64,000 nucleotides of DNA from the NCBI GenBank assembly GCA_964344255.1, contig CAYFMQ010000013.1, positions 1 through 64,000 of the forward strand, given 5' to 3'. The stretch is from JAJFIE01 sp964344255 (GTDB lineage: Bacteria > Pseudomonadota > Alphaproteobacteria > Rhodospirillales > Casp-alpha2). This document shows, in pieces, positions 1 to 8,828 of this stretch. The notes under the pieces are model-generated. The model was not told the origin of the DNA. It worked only from the letters and a program-made list of their open reading frames with translations, and ran no database searches. The translations under genes were made by a program, and so were the position numbers. Each line of letters starts with the position of its first letter. Within the stretch, counting starts at the first letter, position 1.

Positions 1-316
1 AAAAGCTCTAACGCCGCCCGCGTATCCCTTCCTTATTCACAATGTCAAAGAACACCTGACCGCAAATATTCCGCAGCCAACAACCAACGCCGAAACGTCA
101 ATTGATATAGTTTTATTTCGGATATCGGCAACAGCTAGACACCGTATGCCGGAGCCAAACATTATAATACCGATGAGGCCGAAAAACAACCGCCACAGTG
201 TGGCGGCCGTTTGCCGCTTGGAGCGGCGCGATGGCGGTGGTATACGGGGATGACTGGCCCATGTCTAGGCCTTTTTGAAATTATTTTTATTTTTTCTGAA
301 ATACCGGAGAATTCAT
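1..316. other. Intergenic region at window start
   Basis: No convincing coding sequence was seen here. The region contains a 17-nt near-perfect inverted repeat at 190-206 (CCGCCACA, one base, TGTGGCGG) flanked by AAAC and GTTT, which could be a weak terminator for a gene lying to the left of the window or a simple hairpin. The rest is moderately AT-rich and could hold the promoter for the lipoprotein gene that begins at 317, but no promoter clear enough to call was found. Confidence 0.4.
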
Positions 317-802
317 GTGAATATCCGCTATCACATAAGCACCACCAGCGCTTTAGCCATCATCGCAACAATCCTAGCTGGATGCGCACAAATGGCCAAT
401 GTGCCTCAAAACCCACAACCCGCCATAGATGGCTCAACACAAGCCGATCCGAGTGATGCCGGGTTTACGCAAATTCCCGATCTACCGATCCCATCAGGTT
501 CTGTCATGAATATAGAAAATACATTCATAGTCGGTAGCGCCGAGAGTTGGTACGGACAGACAAAGATTGAAGCCCCAGGAGGAGGGAATCAGGTTTTTGA
601 TTTTTACAAACAAGAACTGCCTGCTTATGGCTGGCAGGAACTCTCCACTGTCCGTGCCCAAACCAGTATTCTAACGTACACACGCGAGCATCGTGTCCTC
701 GCTATACAAATCACGGAACTTCATCATGGAAATACGGATATCCTGATCACGGTTTCACCGAGAGGCGGAAATGGTGGTGATCTATTACAGCCCGTTCAAT
801 AG
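317..802 (+). CDS. Small predicted lipoprotein
   Basis: This 161-aa protein of unknown function starts at a GTG preceded by GGAGA at a good distance; an in-frame TTG at 275 lacks a comparable site. The N-terminus is a lipoprotein signal peptide: a few basic/polar residues, a hydrophobic stretch, then the lipobox LAGC, so the mature protein should be anchored to a membrane through its Cys. The rest reads as a compact soluble domain with a pattern of a proline-rich linker, a segment IVGSAESWYGQ and a helix with FDFYKQELPAYGW. Small lipoproteins of this pattern occur in Rhodospirillales genomes, but I know of no assigned function. It converges with the SPOR-domain lipoprotein gene downstream, with only 13 bases between the two stop codons. 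Confidence 0.7.
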   Translation: MNIRYHISTTSALAIIATILAGCAQMANVPQNPQPAIDGSTQADPSDAGFTQIPDLPIPSGSVMNIENTFIVGSAESWYGQTKIEAPGGGNQVFDFYKQELPAYGWQELSTVRAQTSILTYTREHRVLAIQITELHHGNTDILITVSPRGGNGGDLLQPVQ

Positions 803-815
803 CGATGCGAAGAAA

Positions 816-2258
816 CTATCCGAAGTCCGCAAATGTCGGCTCGCAGAACTGACGCCGGCTTTTAAGCTGCCGGCAGGCGTCCGCAGCATCCCGTTTGTCG
901 GCAAATGGTCCGGCAATAAGCCGAAAGAAAATACCTTTCGATCCCAGGTCAATCTTCATGACCGTGAACCCGAGATCACCCAGCAGTTTCTGGTGCGCCC
1001 TGCGTAATTGCGACCATCCACGCTCAGCCTGTTTGGTCGACCGGTAAGACGCCAGGTGGATACTGGGCTGAGGCCCACTCGGCATGGTCATCTCCATCGC
1101 TACAGGTTCGGCCGGCGCGGCCTGCATCATTGAAGGTGACAGCGCAGAAGACTGCGCCGGCATCGCCGGTTGGGCCGGCATCATGGACGCTTCGACAGCA
1201 GCTCTTTCACGCGCGTACTCATCGGAGGAAACGAATCCGCCATCTCGCAACATCTCCAGCCGGCGAACCATATCGGCCGCTTCCATCAAACCTTGAGGCG
1301 GCACACCCGGATTGGCGACAACGACCGGCGCCGATGGCATCATGGCATCAAGAATCATGGTCCGCTCGGCGGCATGCTGGGATACGGTAATCGCCCGCAA
1401 CTCCAATGCACGCCCGATGGCCTGCAATCTGGCCGTTACCTGCTCAGTCGTCGGGACCGGACGGTCGAGACCAGCGGAGGGTGGCGGTGAACTCAAGGGC
1501 AACAAGGCGCCCAGGTTAGCCTGGCGTCTGGCGGCATATTCATCGGGTGTTATAAGTCCTTGGTCGCGCAGGGCGCGAATTGTCGAAAACCTGGAAACGA
1601 TATTCACATCACCGCCGGTAAAACCGACGATGTCCGGGGTCAGGTCCATGGACGTGGAGGCGCTCATGGGCTGCATGGCCATCGTTGCGGACGAATACGC
1701 TTCCGGCATCTCCCCACCAAGAGACTGGACCGTCATTGTACTTTGCGCCATGGGTTGGGTCATGCCTTGTGAAGCCGACGGCAACGGTGTCGGTTGGTTG
1801 CCCAGTCCGGCTGCTCCTCCAGAGATACCGCCCAGAACGGCGCCGCTTTCCAGCAAGGACAGGTTGACGCTGGCGACCTGCGATACGGGATGCGTGGAAA
1901 TATCGTTCATGTTAATGAACTGTTCCGACTCAGGCGGGCGGATCGCCAGAACCGCTTCATACATTTCCCGCGCCCTGACCAACTGGCCCGTATTGTGGTA
2001 CAGAATGGCCGCACCGAGCAAAGCATGGACATCACGCGGATTGGAATTAAGGGCGTTCCTGAAATGCCTCTCCGCGTCGAGGTAGTTACCCTTGCTCATT
2101 TCCGCGATGCAGAGTTCGGCGCTGTCGCTTTCAAATATCGAGGAAGATTCCCAGAAACCAAAATCCAGCATGTTGCCGCCTTCCTGGGTAACGCCACATG
2201 CCGTCAACATCATGCTGATCGCGACAATTCCTGCTTTATGTAATTTACGTCCGGCCAA
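816..2258 (-). CDS. TPR and SPOR domain lipoprotein
   Basis: A 480-aa predicted lipoprotein. The chosen start is a TTG at 2258 with GGGGGA six bases upstream; it leads directly into a signal peptide ending in a lipobox (L-T-A-C, Cys about residue 21). The longer reading from 2360 adds an unlikely N-terminus. After the signal come two TPR-like helices (about residues 45-105, with the ERHFRNALNSNPRDVHALLG pattern), a long Ala/Pro/Met-rich low-complexity middle with two short SHOCT-like segments (DQGLITPDEYAARR and DGGFVSSDEYARER), and a C-terminal SPOR-type domain (about 400-480). SPOR domains bind denuded septal peptidoglycan, so a cell-envelope role is likely. The TPR part resembles TadD-like pilus lipoproteins, but no other tad gene is present in the window. 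Confidence 0.75.
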   Translation of the reverse strand: MAGRKLHKAGIVAISMMLTACGVTQEGGNMLDFGFWESSSIFESDSAELCIAEMSKGNYLDAERHFRNALNSNPRDVHALLGAAILYHNTGQLVRAREMYEAVLAIRPPESEQFINMNDISTHPVSQVASVNLSLLESGAVLGGISGGAAGLGNQPTPLPSASQGMTQPMAQSTMTVQSLGGEMPEAYSSATMAMQPMSASTSMDLTPDIVGFTGGDVNIVSRFSTIRALRDQGLITPDEYAARRQANLGALLPLSSPPPSAGLDRPVPTTEQVTARLQAIGRALELRAITVSQHAAERTMILDAMMPSAPVVVANPGVPPQGLMEAADMVRRLEMLRDGGFVSSDEYARERAAVEASMMPAQPAMPAQSSALSPSMMQAAPAEPVAMEMTMPSGPQPSIHLASYRSTKQAERGWSQLRRAHQKLLGDLGFTVMKIDLGSKGIFFRLIAGPFADKRDAADACRQLKSRRQFCEPTFADFG

Positions 2259-2530
2259 TACAGATCCCCCGGATACAAGCACTTCTAAAATGCCTGGCAG
2301 GGTTAACTGACCAAGCTCCCGGATTATACGGCACAAGATTTCGTGCCTCAATAAGATCACTGGTACTATTCATAGAGATTCTCAAGGAATCGCTACGAAT
2401 CGGTATGTTTTGACGATATTCACTAATTTTTCTGGGGATATCGGACTTCCCCCGGGCACATCATGACAATCATTCCCTGAAATTAGAGCCTAAGCGTTGC
2501 GAATCCTTACTCGATTCGCACAGGGGAAAT

Positions 2531-3016
2531 TCAGAGATTCCGTTCCATGTATATCGGTGATTCGAGGGGGTTGTCATAATAGGCTTCGATTTCATGAAAT
2601 CCCTGAGATATGTAAAGCGCCCTCGCCTCTGCCAAATTCTCAAGCGTATCAAGGCATATTCGTTCGTACCCTGCTTCGCGCGCCCAATCCATGGCGGCCT
2701 CCGAAAGCGCCCGCCCGACGCCATCACCACGCCAGGAAGGACGGACATACAGGCGCTTCATCTCACAAACCTTTTGCTTTGATGAGAGATCAAAGGGTCG
2801 AATCCCCACGACGCCGGCATATTGCCCACCCTCGCACGCCAGTAGCAGGCACCCGTCAGGAGGCTGGTACTTACCGGGCAGCCCTTCCAATTCTTCCGCA
2901 AACCCCTGAAAGCATAAATCGACGCCGAGCCACTGCTGGTATTCGGTAAACAGGGCCCGCACCTCCCGGATGTCCTGCTCAGTTTCCGAATGCCGTATGA
3001 TTATTCCGTCCCGCAT
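2531..3016 (-). CDS. GNAT-family N-acetyltransferase
   Basis: A 161-aa GNAT acetyltransferase. The start is an ATG at 3016 preceded by GAGGG; it overlaps the end of the PhzF gene (stop at 3024-3026), implying translational coupling. The acetyl-CoA binding motif A is visible as MKRLYVRPSWRGDGVGRAL (about residues 87-105), followed by the helix LSEAAMDWAREAGYERICLDT and the C-terminal ALYISQGFHEI typical of this fold. GNAT proteins transfer acetyl groups to amines of small molecules or proteins; the substrate cannot be predicted. It is the last gene of the 2.5-5 kb minus-strand group. Confidence 0.85.
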   Translation of the reverse strand: MRDGIIIRHSETEQDIREVRALFTEYQQWLGVDLCFQGFAEELEGLPGKYQPPDGCLLLACEGGQYAGVVGIRPFDLSSKQKVCEMKRLYVRPSWRGDGVGRALSEAAMDWAREAGYERICLDTLENLAEARALYISQGFHEIEAYYDNPLESPIYMERNL

Positions 3017-3023
3017 AACGCCC

Positions 3024-3833
3024 TCAGTAATAGATCGTTCCCTCAAGATACAACGGTGCGTTTCCACCTAGCACAACACAATCGCCTTCGAGCCGGCAGG
3101 AAAGAGCCCCACCCCGGCTGGAAACCTGGCGTGCCGACAGCTCGGTTTTACCCAACCGCTCAGCCCAATAGGGGACGAGCACGCAATGGGCCGACCCCGT
3201 TACCGGGTCTTCAGGAATGCCTGCTTGCGGCACAAAATAGCGCGACACGAAATCCACAGGATCAACGCCATCGCCTTCAGCAGAAATAATCAGCCCGTCC
3301 CCTATCATACCCTTGATATAACCGAGGTCAGGATTAACGGAGCGGACTTTCCCGGCTGATTCGAGCAAGGCAAGATTCATTCCCTCATTGGGCGCGCGCA
3401 GGAATGCTTTGACATTCGCGCCGAGGAAGGCAGGCAAATCCTTCGGCATATCCACGTCGACAGGCGCTCTTGTTGGAAGCTCCATTTCAAAGCCGGCACC
3501 GGCTCTGCGGACGGTCAGGTATCCGCTTTTCGTGGAAAACGTGACGTTTGATCGACTGGGATCCAAACGAGTCATCAGCACAGACGCCGACGCCAGGGTC
3601 GCATGCCCACACAAGTCCACTTCCACCGTCGGCGTAAACCATCGCAGTGAGAAATGCGCGATCTCATCATCGGACGGGCCGACAAACGCCGTTTCCGACA
3701 GGTTGTTTTCCAACGCAATATTTTGCATGACCTGATCGTCAAGCCACTCATCGAGAAAACAAACCGCGGCCGGATTGCCTTTGAATACTTCTTCGGCGAA
3801 CGCATCGACTTGATAGATGGTCTGCGACGGCAT
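3024..3833 (-). CDS. PhzF-family isomerase
   Basis: A 269-aa protein of the PhzF/diaminopimelate-epimerase-like fold, named for phenazine biosynthesis but mostly of unknown substrate in bacteria without phenazine genes. The N-terminal signature (YQVDAFAEEVFKGNPAAVCFL) and the NNLSETAFV segment carrying the conserved catalytic Glu are clear, as are the RWFTPTVEVDLCGHATLA and GIPEDPVTGSAHCVL motifs of the two pseudo-symmetric halves. The length matches the family. The start ATG at 3833 lies just 2 nt after the stop of the upstream dehydrogenase and has GGGAGA upstream, so the genes are in one operon. No other phenazine gene is in the window, so a role in small-molecule catabolism is a better guess. 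Confidence 0.9.
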   Translation of the reverse strand: MPSQTIYQVDAFAEEVFKGNPAAVCFLDEWLDDQVMQNIALENNLSETAFVGPSDDEIAHFSLRWFTPTVEVDLCGHATLASASVLMTRLDPSRSNVTFSTKSGYLTVRRAGAGFEMELPTRAPVDVDMPKDLPAFLGANVKAFLRAPNEGMNLALLESAGKVRSVNPDLGYIKGMIGDGLIISAEGDGVDPVDFVSRYFVPQAGIPEDPVTGSAHCVLVPYWAERLGKTELSARQVSSRGGALSCRLEGDCVVLGGNAPLYLEGTIYY

Positions 3834-3835
3834 GA

Positions 3836-4909
3836 TTACTGATCTCCCAAAGCGCCTGCAATGGCGGCTCCCAGTTCGGAGGTTGAAGCCTTACCGCCCA
3901 TATCCGGAGTCTTGATGTCGCTGTCCCGTAAAACCGTCTCGATAGCGCCGACGATAGCCGCTGCGGCGTCGGCTTCCCCCAGGTGATCGAGCATCATGGC
4001 GGCGGACCAGATCTCGCCAATGGGATTGGCTATCCCCTGCCCGACGATATCCGGCGCCGAACCGTGAACCGGCTCAAACATGGAAGGATACTCCCTTTCG
4101 GGGTTGATATTGCCGCCAGGCGCTATGGCAATCGTGCCCGTAACGGCAGGCCCCAGGTCCGAGAGAATATCGCCGAACAGGTTCGAGGCAACGACCACGT
4201 CAAACCAGTCGGGATTGCGGACAAAATGGGCCGTCATGATATCGATGTGGAATTGCGCCGTTTCAACATCCGGGTACTCGGCGCTAATGGCGGCGAAGCG
4301 CTCGTCCCAGTAAGGCATGGAATGGATGATGCCGTTGGACTTGGTCGCCGACGAAACATGCTTGCGGTCTCTTGTCCTAGCCAGATCGAACGCGTATCGC
4401 ATGATCCTGTCGGTGCCCTGGCGGGTGAAGACCGCCTGCTGAACCGCCAGTTCCTGGTCCGTGCCTTCGTAAAGCCGGCCTCCAATTTCAGAATATTCAC
4501 CCTCGTTGTTCTCCCTGACGATCATCATGTCGATATCGCCCGGCGCTCGGTCCTTGACCGGTGGATCCATGCCTTCGAACAATCGCACGGGCCGCAAATT
4601 GACATACTGATGGAATTCACGCCGAATCGGGATGAGCAATCCCCACAGCGACACGTGATCCGGCACACCGGGGAAACCGACAGCGCCCAACAGGATGGCG
4701 TCATGGTTCCTGATCCGGTCGAGCCCATCGTCCGGCATCATGGAGCCAAGCTTGTGGAACCGCTCACAACTCCAGTCGAAGTTGTCGAAGCTGTACTCAA
4801 TGCCAAAGCGCTTGCCGGCAACCTCCAGAACATTGACGGCTTCCGGCATGACCTCGTTACCGATACCGTCTCCCGGGATGACGGCGATCTTATAGTTTTT
4901 TTCGCTCAC
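3836..4909 (-). CDS. Tartrate/D-malate dehydrogenase (isopropylmalate dehydrogenase family)
   Basis: A 357-aa NAD-dependent beta-decarboxylating dehydrogenase, closest in pattern to tartrate dehydrogenase/D-malate dehydrogenase (TtuC/DmlA) rather than LeuB. The start is taken as GTG at 4909 because GGAG lies nine bases upstream; a TTG at 4924 overlaps that ribosome site. Visible motifs are YKIAVIPGDGIGNEV at the N-terminus, LRPVRLF, the REN-EGEYSEIGG segment, the catalytic Lys region (ATKSNG), and the metal-binding Asp cluster SNLFGDILSDLG with EPVHGSAPDI for NAD binding. The reaction would be oxidation and decarboxylation of D-malate or tartrate. It sits two bases upstream of the PhzF gene and belongs to the same operon. 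Confidence 0.88.
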   Translation of the reverse strand: MSEKNYKIAVIPGDGIGNEVMPEAVNVLEVAGKRFGIEYSFDNFDWSCERFHKLGSMMPDDGLDRIRNHDAILLGAVGFPGVPDHVSLWGLLIPIRREFHQYVNLRPVRLFEGMDPPVKDRAPGDIDMMIVRENNEGEYSEIGGRLYEGTDQELAVQQAVFTRQGTDRIMRYAFDLARTRDRKHVSSATKSNGIIHSMPYWDERFAAISAEYPDVETAQFHIDIMTAHFVRNPDWFDVVVASNLFGDILSDLGPAVTGTIAIAPGGNINPEREYPSMFEPVHGSAPDIVGQGIANPIGEIWSAAMMLDHLGEADAAAAIVGAIETVLRDSDIKTPDMGGKASTSELGAAIAGALGDQ

Positions 4910-4947
4910 AGATGTTTTCTCCAAATAACTATTCTTTGAGAATTGAT

Positions 4948-5379
4948 TTAGCCCTTCCGAGGGATGGCGAAACAGTTGCCCAGTTTTTCCATGCCGACTT
5001 TCGGGTAATATTCCATGCCGTCCGGCGCGGACAAGAGAAGCAGCGTAATTTTATCCTCGCCTCCTGCCGAAGCCTGTGTTCGGCGGATCAGTTCCCTGCC
5101 GATCCCACGGCGCTGCCAGTCCCTGTCGACAGCCAGGTCGGACAGATAACAGCAATAACTGAAATCCGTGACGGAACGCGCCACACCGACAAGAAGGCCA
5201 TCCTTATTGCGCGCCGTGATCATCAGATTAGCAAATTCGACCATTCCCCTGATGACCATCGGCTTGTTGACAGGGCGGCGTTCGGCCAGGCCGGAGCGGT
5301 GCAGGATATCGATGAATTCCTCAACATCCAGATGTTCTTCCGTTGAGTAGGTAATGTCGTTGGCTGGTTCTGCGTTCAT
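4948..5379 (-). CDS. GNAT-family N-acetyltransferase
   Basis: A 143-aa GNAT acetyltransferase of the small AAC(6')/YitI-like type. The start is taken as ATG 5379 because GAGG sits five bases upstream; ATG 5394 is a possible alternative that overlaps the stop of the upstream gene. The acetyl-CoA motif is LSDLAVDRDWQRRGIGRELIRRT (only a minor variant of R-x-x-G-x-G/A), followed by a beta strand with LLLLSAP and the family ending YYPKVGMEKL. It follows directly after the alanyl-tRNA editing protein gene and probably shares its transcript. The substrate is unknown. Confidence 0.85.
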   Translation of the reverse strand: MNAEPANDITYSTEEHLDVEEFIDILHRSGLAERRPVNKPMVIRGMVEFANLMITARNKDGLLVGVARSVTDFSYCCYLSDLAVDRDWQRRGIGRELIRRTQASAGGEDKITLLLLSAPDGMEYYPKVGMEKLGNCFAIPRKG

Positions 5380-5386
5380 CGATCCC

Positions 5387-6097
5387 TCATTCATCAAACA
5401 GCACATTGACCCGGCGGTTGTGCTTGCCCTTGTTCTCGATCTTGCCGACCCGGACGCGGCCGATTTCGGAAGTCGAGTGGACATGCGTCCCACCGCAAGG
5501 TTGCAGATCAACGCCCGACACCTCCATCAACCGCACACGCCCCTGTCCCATGGGCGGCTTGACGGACATGGTGCGAACCAGATCCTCTCGTTCCGTCATT
5601 TCCTGATCCATTATCCAACTTATAGCCGTGGGCTTGTCGGCACTGATCAGGTCGTTGAGATCGTTCGTGATTTGCTCCTTATCCAGGGACGTATCGGGCA
5701 GGTCGAAATCCAGCCGCCCCTTGGTTTCGCTGATCGAGCCTCCTGTCACGCCGCCCTCGATGACCGAGCACAACAGGTGCAGGCAGGTATGCATGCGCAT
5801 GTGCTTGTAGCGCCTGTCCCAGTCCAATTCAGCGGAGATCTCATCACCGACGGAAGGAACGGCTGAGCCATCTTCAAGAACATGAACGATCCCCGCGCCC
5901 CCTTGGGCCTTTAGGGTGTCGATGACCTGAAAGGATGCGCCATCGGAGCGCTTGAGAACGCCCATATCGCCCGGTTGGCCGCCACCTTCAGGGTAGAACA
6001 CGGTGCGGTCCAGGATAACGCCCTCCTTTACGACGCCCGTTACGACAGCATCGCAGGATTTCAGGTAAGAATCTTCTCGGAACAATTCTTCGGTCAT
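5387..6097 (-). CDS. Alanyl-tRNA editing protein AlaX type
   Basis: A 236-aa freestanding trans-editing protein related to the editing domain of alanyl-tRNA synthetase. It hydrolyses Ser- or Gly-mischarged tRNA-Ala in the cytoplasm. The zinc site is visible as the HTCLH motif at about residues 103-107 (within HMRMHTCLHLL) and as C-GGTH (CGGTHVHSTSEIG) near residue 201, which together supply the usual His/His/Cys/His ligands. The N-terminal TVFYPEGGGQPGDMG motif is also typical. The start ATG is preceded by GGAGG. The stop overlaps the region of the next gene's start. Its placement beside a dehydratase and amino-acid-type catabolic genes is common for AlaX members, which may protect against the amino acids handled locally; that link is inference. 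Confidence 0.9.
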   Translation of the reverse strand: MTEELFREDSYLKSCDAVVTGVVKEGVILDRTVFYPEGGGQPGDMGVLKRSDGASFQVIDTLKAQGGAGIVHVLEDGSAVPSVGDEISAELDWDRRYKHMRMHTCLHLLCSVIEGGVTGGSISETKGRLDFDLPDTSLDKEQITNDLNDLISADKPTAISWIMDQEMTEREDLVRTMSVKPPMGQGRVRLMEVSGVDLQPCGGTHVHSTSEIGRVRVGKIENKGKHNRRVNVLFDE

Positions 6098-6139
6098 GGG
6101 ACCTCCATTCGGAAACGAAAACCGGTATGAAATTGATGC

Positions 6140-7114
6140 TTACGTTACCTTATCATCCGTTTCCAGGACATCGTGAAACACATTGCTGTCAACATTACCC
6201 CCGGACAAAATCAGGCCAGCGCGTTTTCCCGCCATACTTTCCCGTTCCTGTAACAGGGCGGCCAAAGGAGCGGCGCCGGCGCCTTCCGCAACATTGTGAG
6301 TATCGGTGAAGTAATGCAGCATGGCCGTCCTGATTTCATCTTCGCTAACCGTTACGATGCGCGCAGCTCCCTTAGTGATAATATCCAGCGCATGTGGATC
6401 GGGCACTCGGCAGGCCATGCCATCAGCGATGGTATCGGCGGAGTTCGTCGAGACCAGCTTTCCCTGCTTGAAGGACAGCGCATAGGCAGCCGCCTGCTCG
6501 GCCGTGACGCCAATGATTTCCGTTTTCAGGCCCAGGGCGTCTCGGGCGGAAATCATGCCGCAAATTCCGGAACCCATGCCGATGGGCACATAGACGGCAT
6601 CCAGTTCCGGCGTTGAGCGAAAGAATTCCAGGGCATAGGTGCCGACGCCCCTGAACAAATCTTCATGAAAAGACGGGATGAAGTGGTAGCCGCGCTCTTT
6701 TGCCAGCCCGGATGTATACTCGGCCGCCGCCTGAAAATCATGTCCGTGAACGATCAGTTCAGCGCCGAAAGCCCGCATGGCGTTGTTCTTCTCGACAGAA
6801 TTTCCTTCCGGCACCACGATGGCACAGGGAACGCCGGACAAGCGGGCCGCAAGCGCGATACTCTGGCCATGATTGCCGCGCGTGGCGCTTATAACACCGC
6901 GAACGTCCGGCTCCCGTTCCTTGAGGCGGCTGAGATAAACCAAGCCGCCCCTGACCTTGAACGCCCCGATGGGCGTGTGGTTCTCGTGCTTGACCCAGAC
7001 CTCACAGCCGCACCGTTCAGCCAGCAACGGCCAGGCGATTTGCGGCGTCGGCTGCAGGTGCCGATAGATAAGTTCGGATGCTTCTTCCAGTTCTTCCAGG
7101 GTTGCCGGTTTCAT
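6140..7114 (-). CDS. PLP-dependent serine/threonine dehydratase-like enzyme
   Basis: A 324-aa fold-type II PLP enzyme of the threonine/serine dehydratase family. The PLP lysine is in PIGAFKVRGG (Lys53), the phosphate-binding glycine loop follows in the TRGNHGQS segment, and the C-terminal SGGNVD motif contacts the pyridine ring. There is no ACT regulatory domain, so the enzyme is of the short catabolic type. Expected reaction: deamination of serine, threonine or a hydroxy-amino acid such as 3-hydroxyaspartate to a 2-oxo acid and ammonia. The neighbouring tartrate/malate-type dehydrogenase fits C4 hydroxy-acid metabolism, but the substrate is not decided by the sequence. AAAGGGAG precedes the ATG. 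Confidence 0.88.
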   Translation of the reverse strand: MKPATLEELEEASELIYRHLQPTPQIAWPLLAERCGCEVWVKHENHTPIGAFKVRGGLVYLSRLKEREPDVRGVISATRGNHGQSIALAARLSGVPCAIVVPEGNSVEKNNAMRAFGAELIVHGHDFQAAAEYTSGLAKERGYHFIPSFHEDLFRGVGTYALEFFRSTPELDAVYVPIGMGSGICGMISARDALGLKTEIIGVTAEQAAAYALSFKQGKLVSTNSADTIADGMACRVPDPHALDIITKGAARIVTVSEDEIRTAMLHYFTDTHNVAEGAGAAPLAALLQERESMAGKRAGLILSGGNVDSNVFHDVLETDDKVT

Positions 7115-7138
7115 CGTTCTCCCTTTATCAAAGTCTGC

Positions 7139-7867
7139 CTAACACCCCGCCGCATCGGCCAATTCGGCCAGGGTTTCATAGCGGCAAAGAAGGTCCGGAC
7201 GCTCCTCGACCTTGGCCGTCGCGCCCCAGCTTCCACCCTCATCCAGTTTCTGCCGGTCGATCCAGCAGCAGGCAAGCCCCGCCCGGTTCACCGGAACATG
7301 ATCATGGAACAGGCTCTGCGCCGTATGTAAGATGCCGCCGGCTTCCAGGCCGAGGTCGGTTTTCAGGTGAGACAACATGTAATCGAAGTTTCCTTGTGTG
7401 GGCTTATAGGACCCGACATCCTCCGCCGTGTAAATGGCATCGAACTCGACGCCAAGCCTGGCGTTGGAAGCGGCGAAGCCATCACGGTGAACATTCGACA
7501 GGATGACCAGCTTGAAGCGTTTTTTCAGCCGCCTGAGCGCATCGGCGCTATCGGTGAACGCCGGCCACATGGGAACCGAATTACCAAACGCCTCTACCAG
7601 TTCCGCGTTGCTGTCGAGGCCGAATTCCTGCGTCAGGGTGGCATGAACATGCGAAAGAATATCGGAATACTTCATGCCCGGGGTTTCCGCTTCCTGGGCG
7701 CTTTCCGCCTTGGCGAAGGATTCCAGCAGCACGGACCGGGTAATGTCGTCGCGGCCGTTCGTCAGCAGGACTGGCTGGAAGGCGTCCCAGATACCGCTCT
7801 CCCAATCGATGAGGGTGCCGTAGCAATCAAAGGTCAGTGCCTTGTAGGGGCTAAAGTCGATGGTCAT
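7139..7867 (-). CDS. HAD-superfamily hydrolase, haloacid dehalogenase type II-like
   Basis: A 242-aa HAD hydrolase. Motif I is LTFDCYGTLIDWESG (nucleophile Asp at about residue 14), motif II is VILSNVHRDG, and the motif III/IV region (YKPTQGNFDYML, then LHTAQSLFHDHVPVN) is present. The pattern and length agree with type II haloacid dehalogenases, but close relatives act as phosphatases, so the substrate remains open. The ATG has AAAAGGAGA upstream. The gene lies directly downstream of the AraC-type regulator on the same strand, and upstream of the dehydratase, in a run of six catabolic genes. Confidence 0.85.
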   Translation of the reverse strand: MTIDFSPYKALTFDCYGTLIDWESGIWDAFQPVLLTNGRDDITRSVLLESFAKAESAQEAETPGMKYSDILSHVHATLTQEFGLDSNAELVEAFGNSVPMWPAFTDSADALRRLKKRFKLVILSNVHRDGFAASNARLGVEFDAIYTAEDVGSYKPTQGNFDYMLSHLKTDLGLEAGGILHTAQSLFHDHVPVNRAGLACCWIDRQKLDEGGSWGATAKVEERPDLLCRYETLAELADAAGC

Positions 7868-7940
7868 TGGATGGTCTCCTTTTATGCAAGTATCGATAAG
7901 GCCATCCTAGGCGTTGGTAATTGCATGGTCTTTGCCGGTT

Positions 7941-8828
7941 CTATGAAAGATTTGTCCGTTTCTCTGATTCCTGAAGATTTCTTCGCCACTGCGCGGGGGA
8001 GCAGGCGTAATGGCGTTGGAAAGCCCGGCTGAAAGCAGCCTGGTCGCCATAGCCCGTGTCCAGTGCGATCTGGGCGATGGAGCGTCCTGTTCGTTCCAGC
8101 AACCGGGCCGCCTTCTGCATGCGGCGTGACAGAATGTATTGCTTCGGCGGCATGTCGAGTTGATTTTTAAACCGGTCGTGAAAATGGCTTACGCTCATGC
8201 CCGCAACCTGGGCCACCTGATCAACTGTAATGGACAGATGACAGTGCGCCTCGATAAACGCCAACGCCGCCGACATGCCCTGGACCATCGGCCCGTGCTC
8301 GATGCCCAAACGCTGTTCCAACGCGGACACGAGCATGTCGCCGGCCGTCACGGCCTGAAGCCCGTGCAGCCTGCCGCTTTGAATCTCGGACGTGAAGAAG
8401 TCGCACAGTTTCTGGATCGCAGGATCGATGGTGAGAAACGGCTTATCCTGCCGCTCCGCCCAGAGACTACGAACGTTTCCCTTATCAGCAGTTCCCCCAC
8501 TACTGGCGATATCGACAATCAGGAAAGAATCGTCATGGGGTGCGGCGAAACGGTGTTTCGCGCCTTCGTGGATAACGGCGGCGCTATGCTCGACAACCCG
8601 TTCCGTGCGTCCTTCCACATCCATCTCCATGACGCCCTGCAACGGTATGACGATCTGGTGGAAGTCATGTGAATGGACGTCTTCATATCCGTCGTAGCGC
8701 TTGATCTGAAAGCGCGCCGGAACCGAAGGCAGATCTATTTTCTCCCGCGAAGCCATAGTGAACACCATATACCTGAACTCGTCAGGTTTTGTATCAGCTA
8801 CAGCCAGCATTGGCGATGCCTCACTCAC
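7941..8828 (-). CDS. AraC-family transcriptional regulator with cupin sensor
   Basis: A 295-aa regulator. An N-terminal cupin sensor (about residues 45-120; DVHSHDFHQIVIPLQG-type strand and a second AAVIHEGAKHRF strand) is followed by a C-terminal AraC DNA-binding domain with two helix-turn-helix motifs (VDQVAQVAGMSVSHFHDRFK, then IAQIALDTGYGDQAAFSRAFQRHYACSPAQWR). The longest start is GTG 8828, overlapping the DUF1127 stop; an internal ATG at 8810 has GAGG eight bases upstream and is an equally good start. It is probably the local activator of the catabolic block at 2.5-7.9 kb, though no binding site could be assigned. Confidence 0.9.
   Translation of the reverse strand: MSEASPMLAVADTKPDEFRYMVFTMASREKIDLPSVPARFQIKRYDGYEDVHSHDFHQIVIPLQGVMEMDVEGRTERVVEHSAAVIHEGAKHRFAAPHDDSFLIVDIASSGGTADKGNVRSLWAERQDKPFLTIDPAIQKLCDFFTSEIQSGRLHGLQAVTAGDMLVSALEQRLGIEHGPMVQGMSAALAFIEAHCHLSITVDQVAQVAGMSVSHFHDRFKNQLDMPPKQYILSRRMQKAARLLERTGRSIAQIALDTGYGDQAAFSRAFQRHYACSPAQWRRNLQESEKRTNLS

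Noticed and set aside
3024..3833. Phenazine biosynthesis
   Set aside because: PhzF-family genes occur widely without phenazine operons, and no phzA-E/G homologue is in the window.
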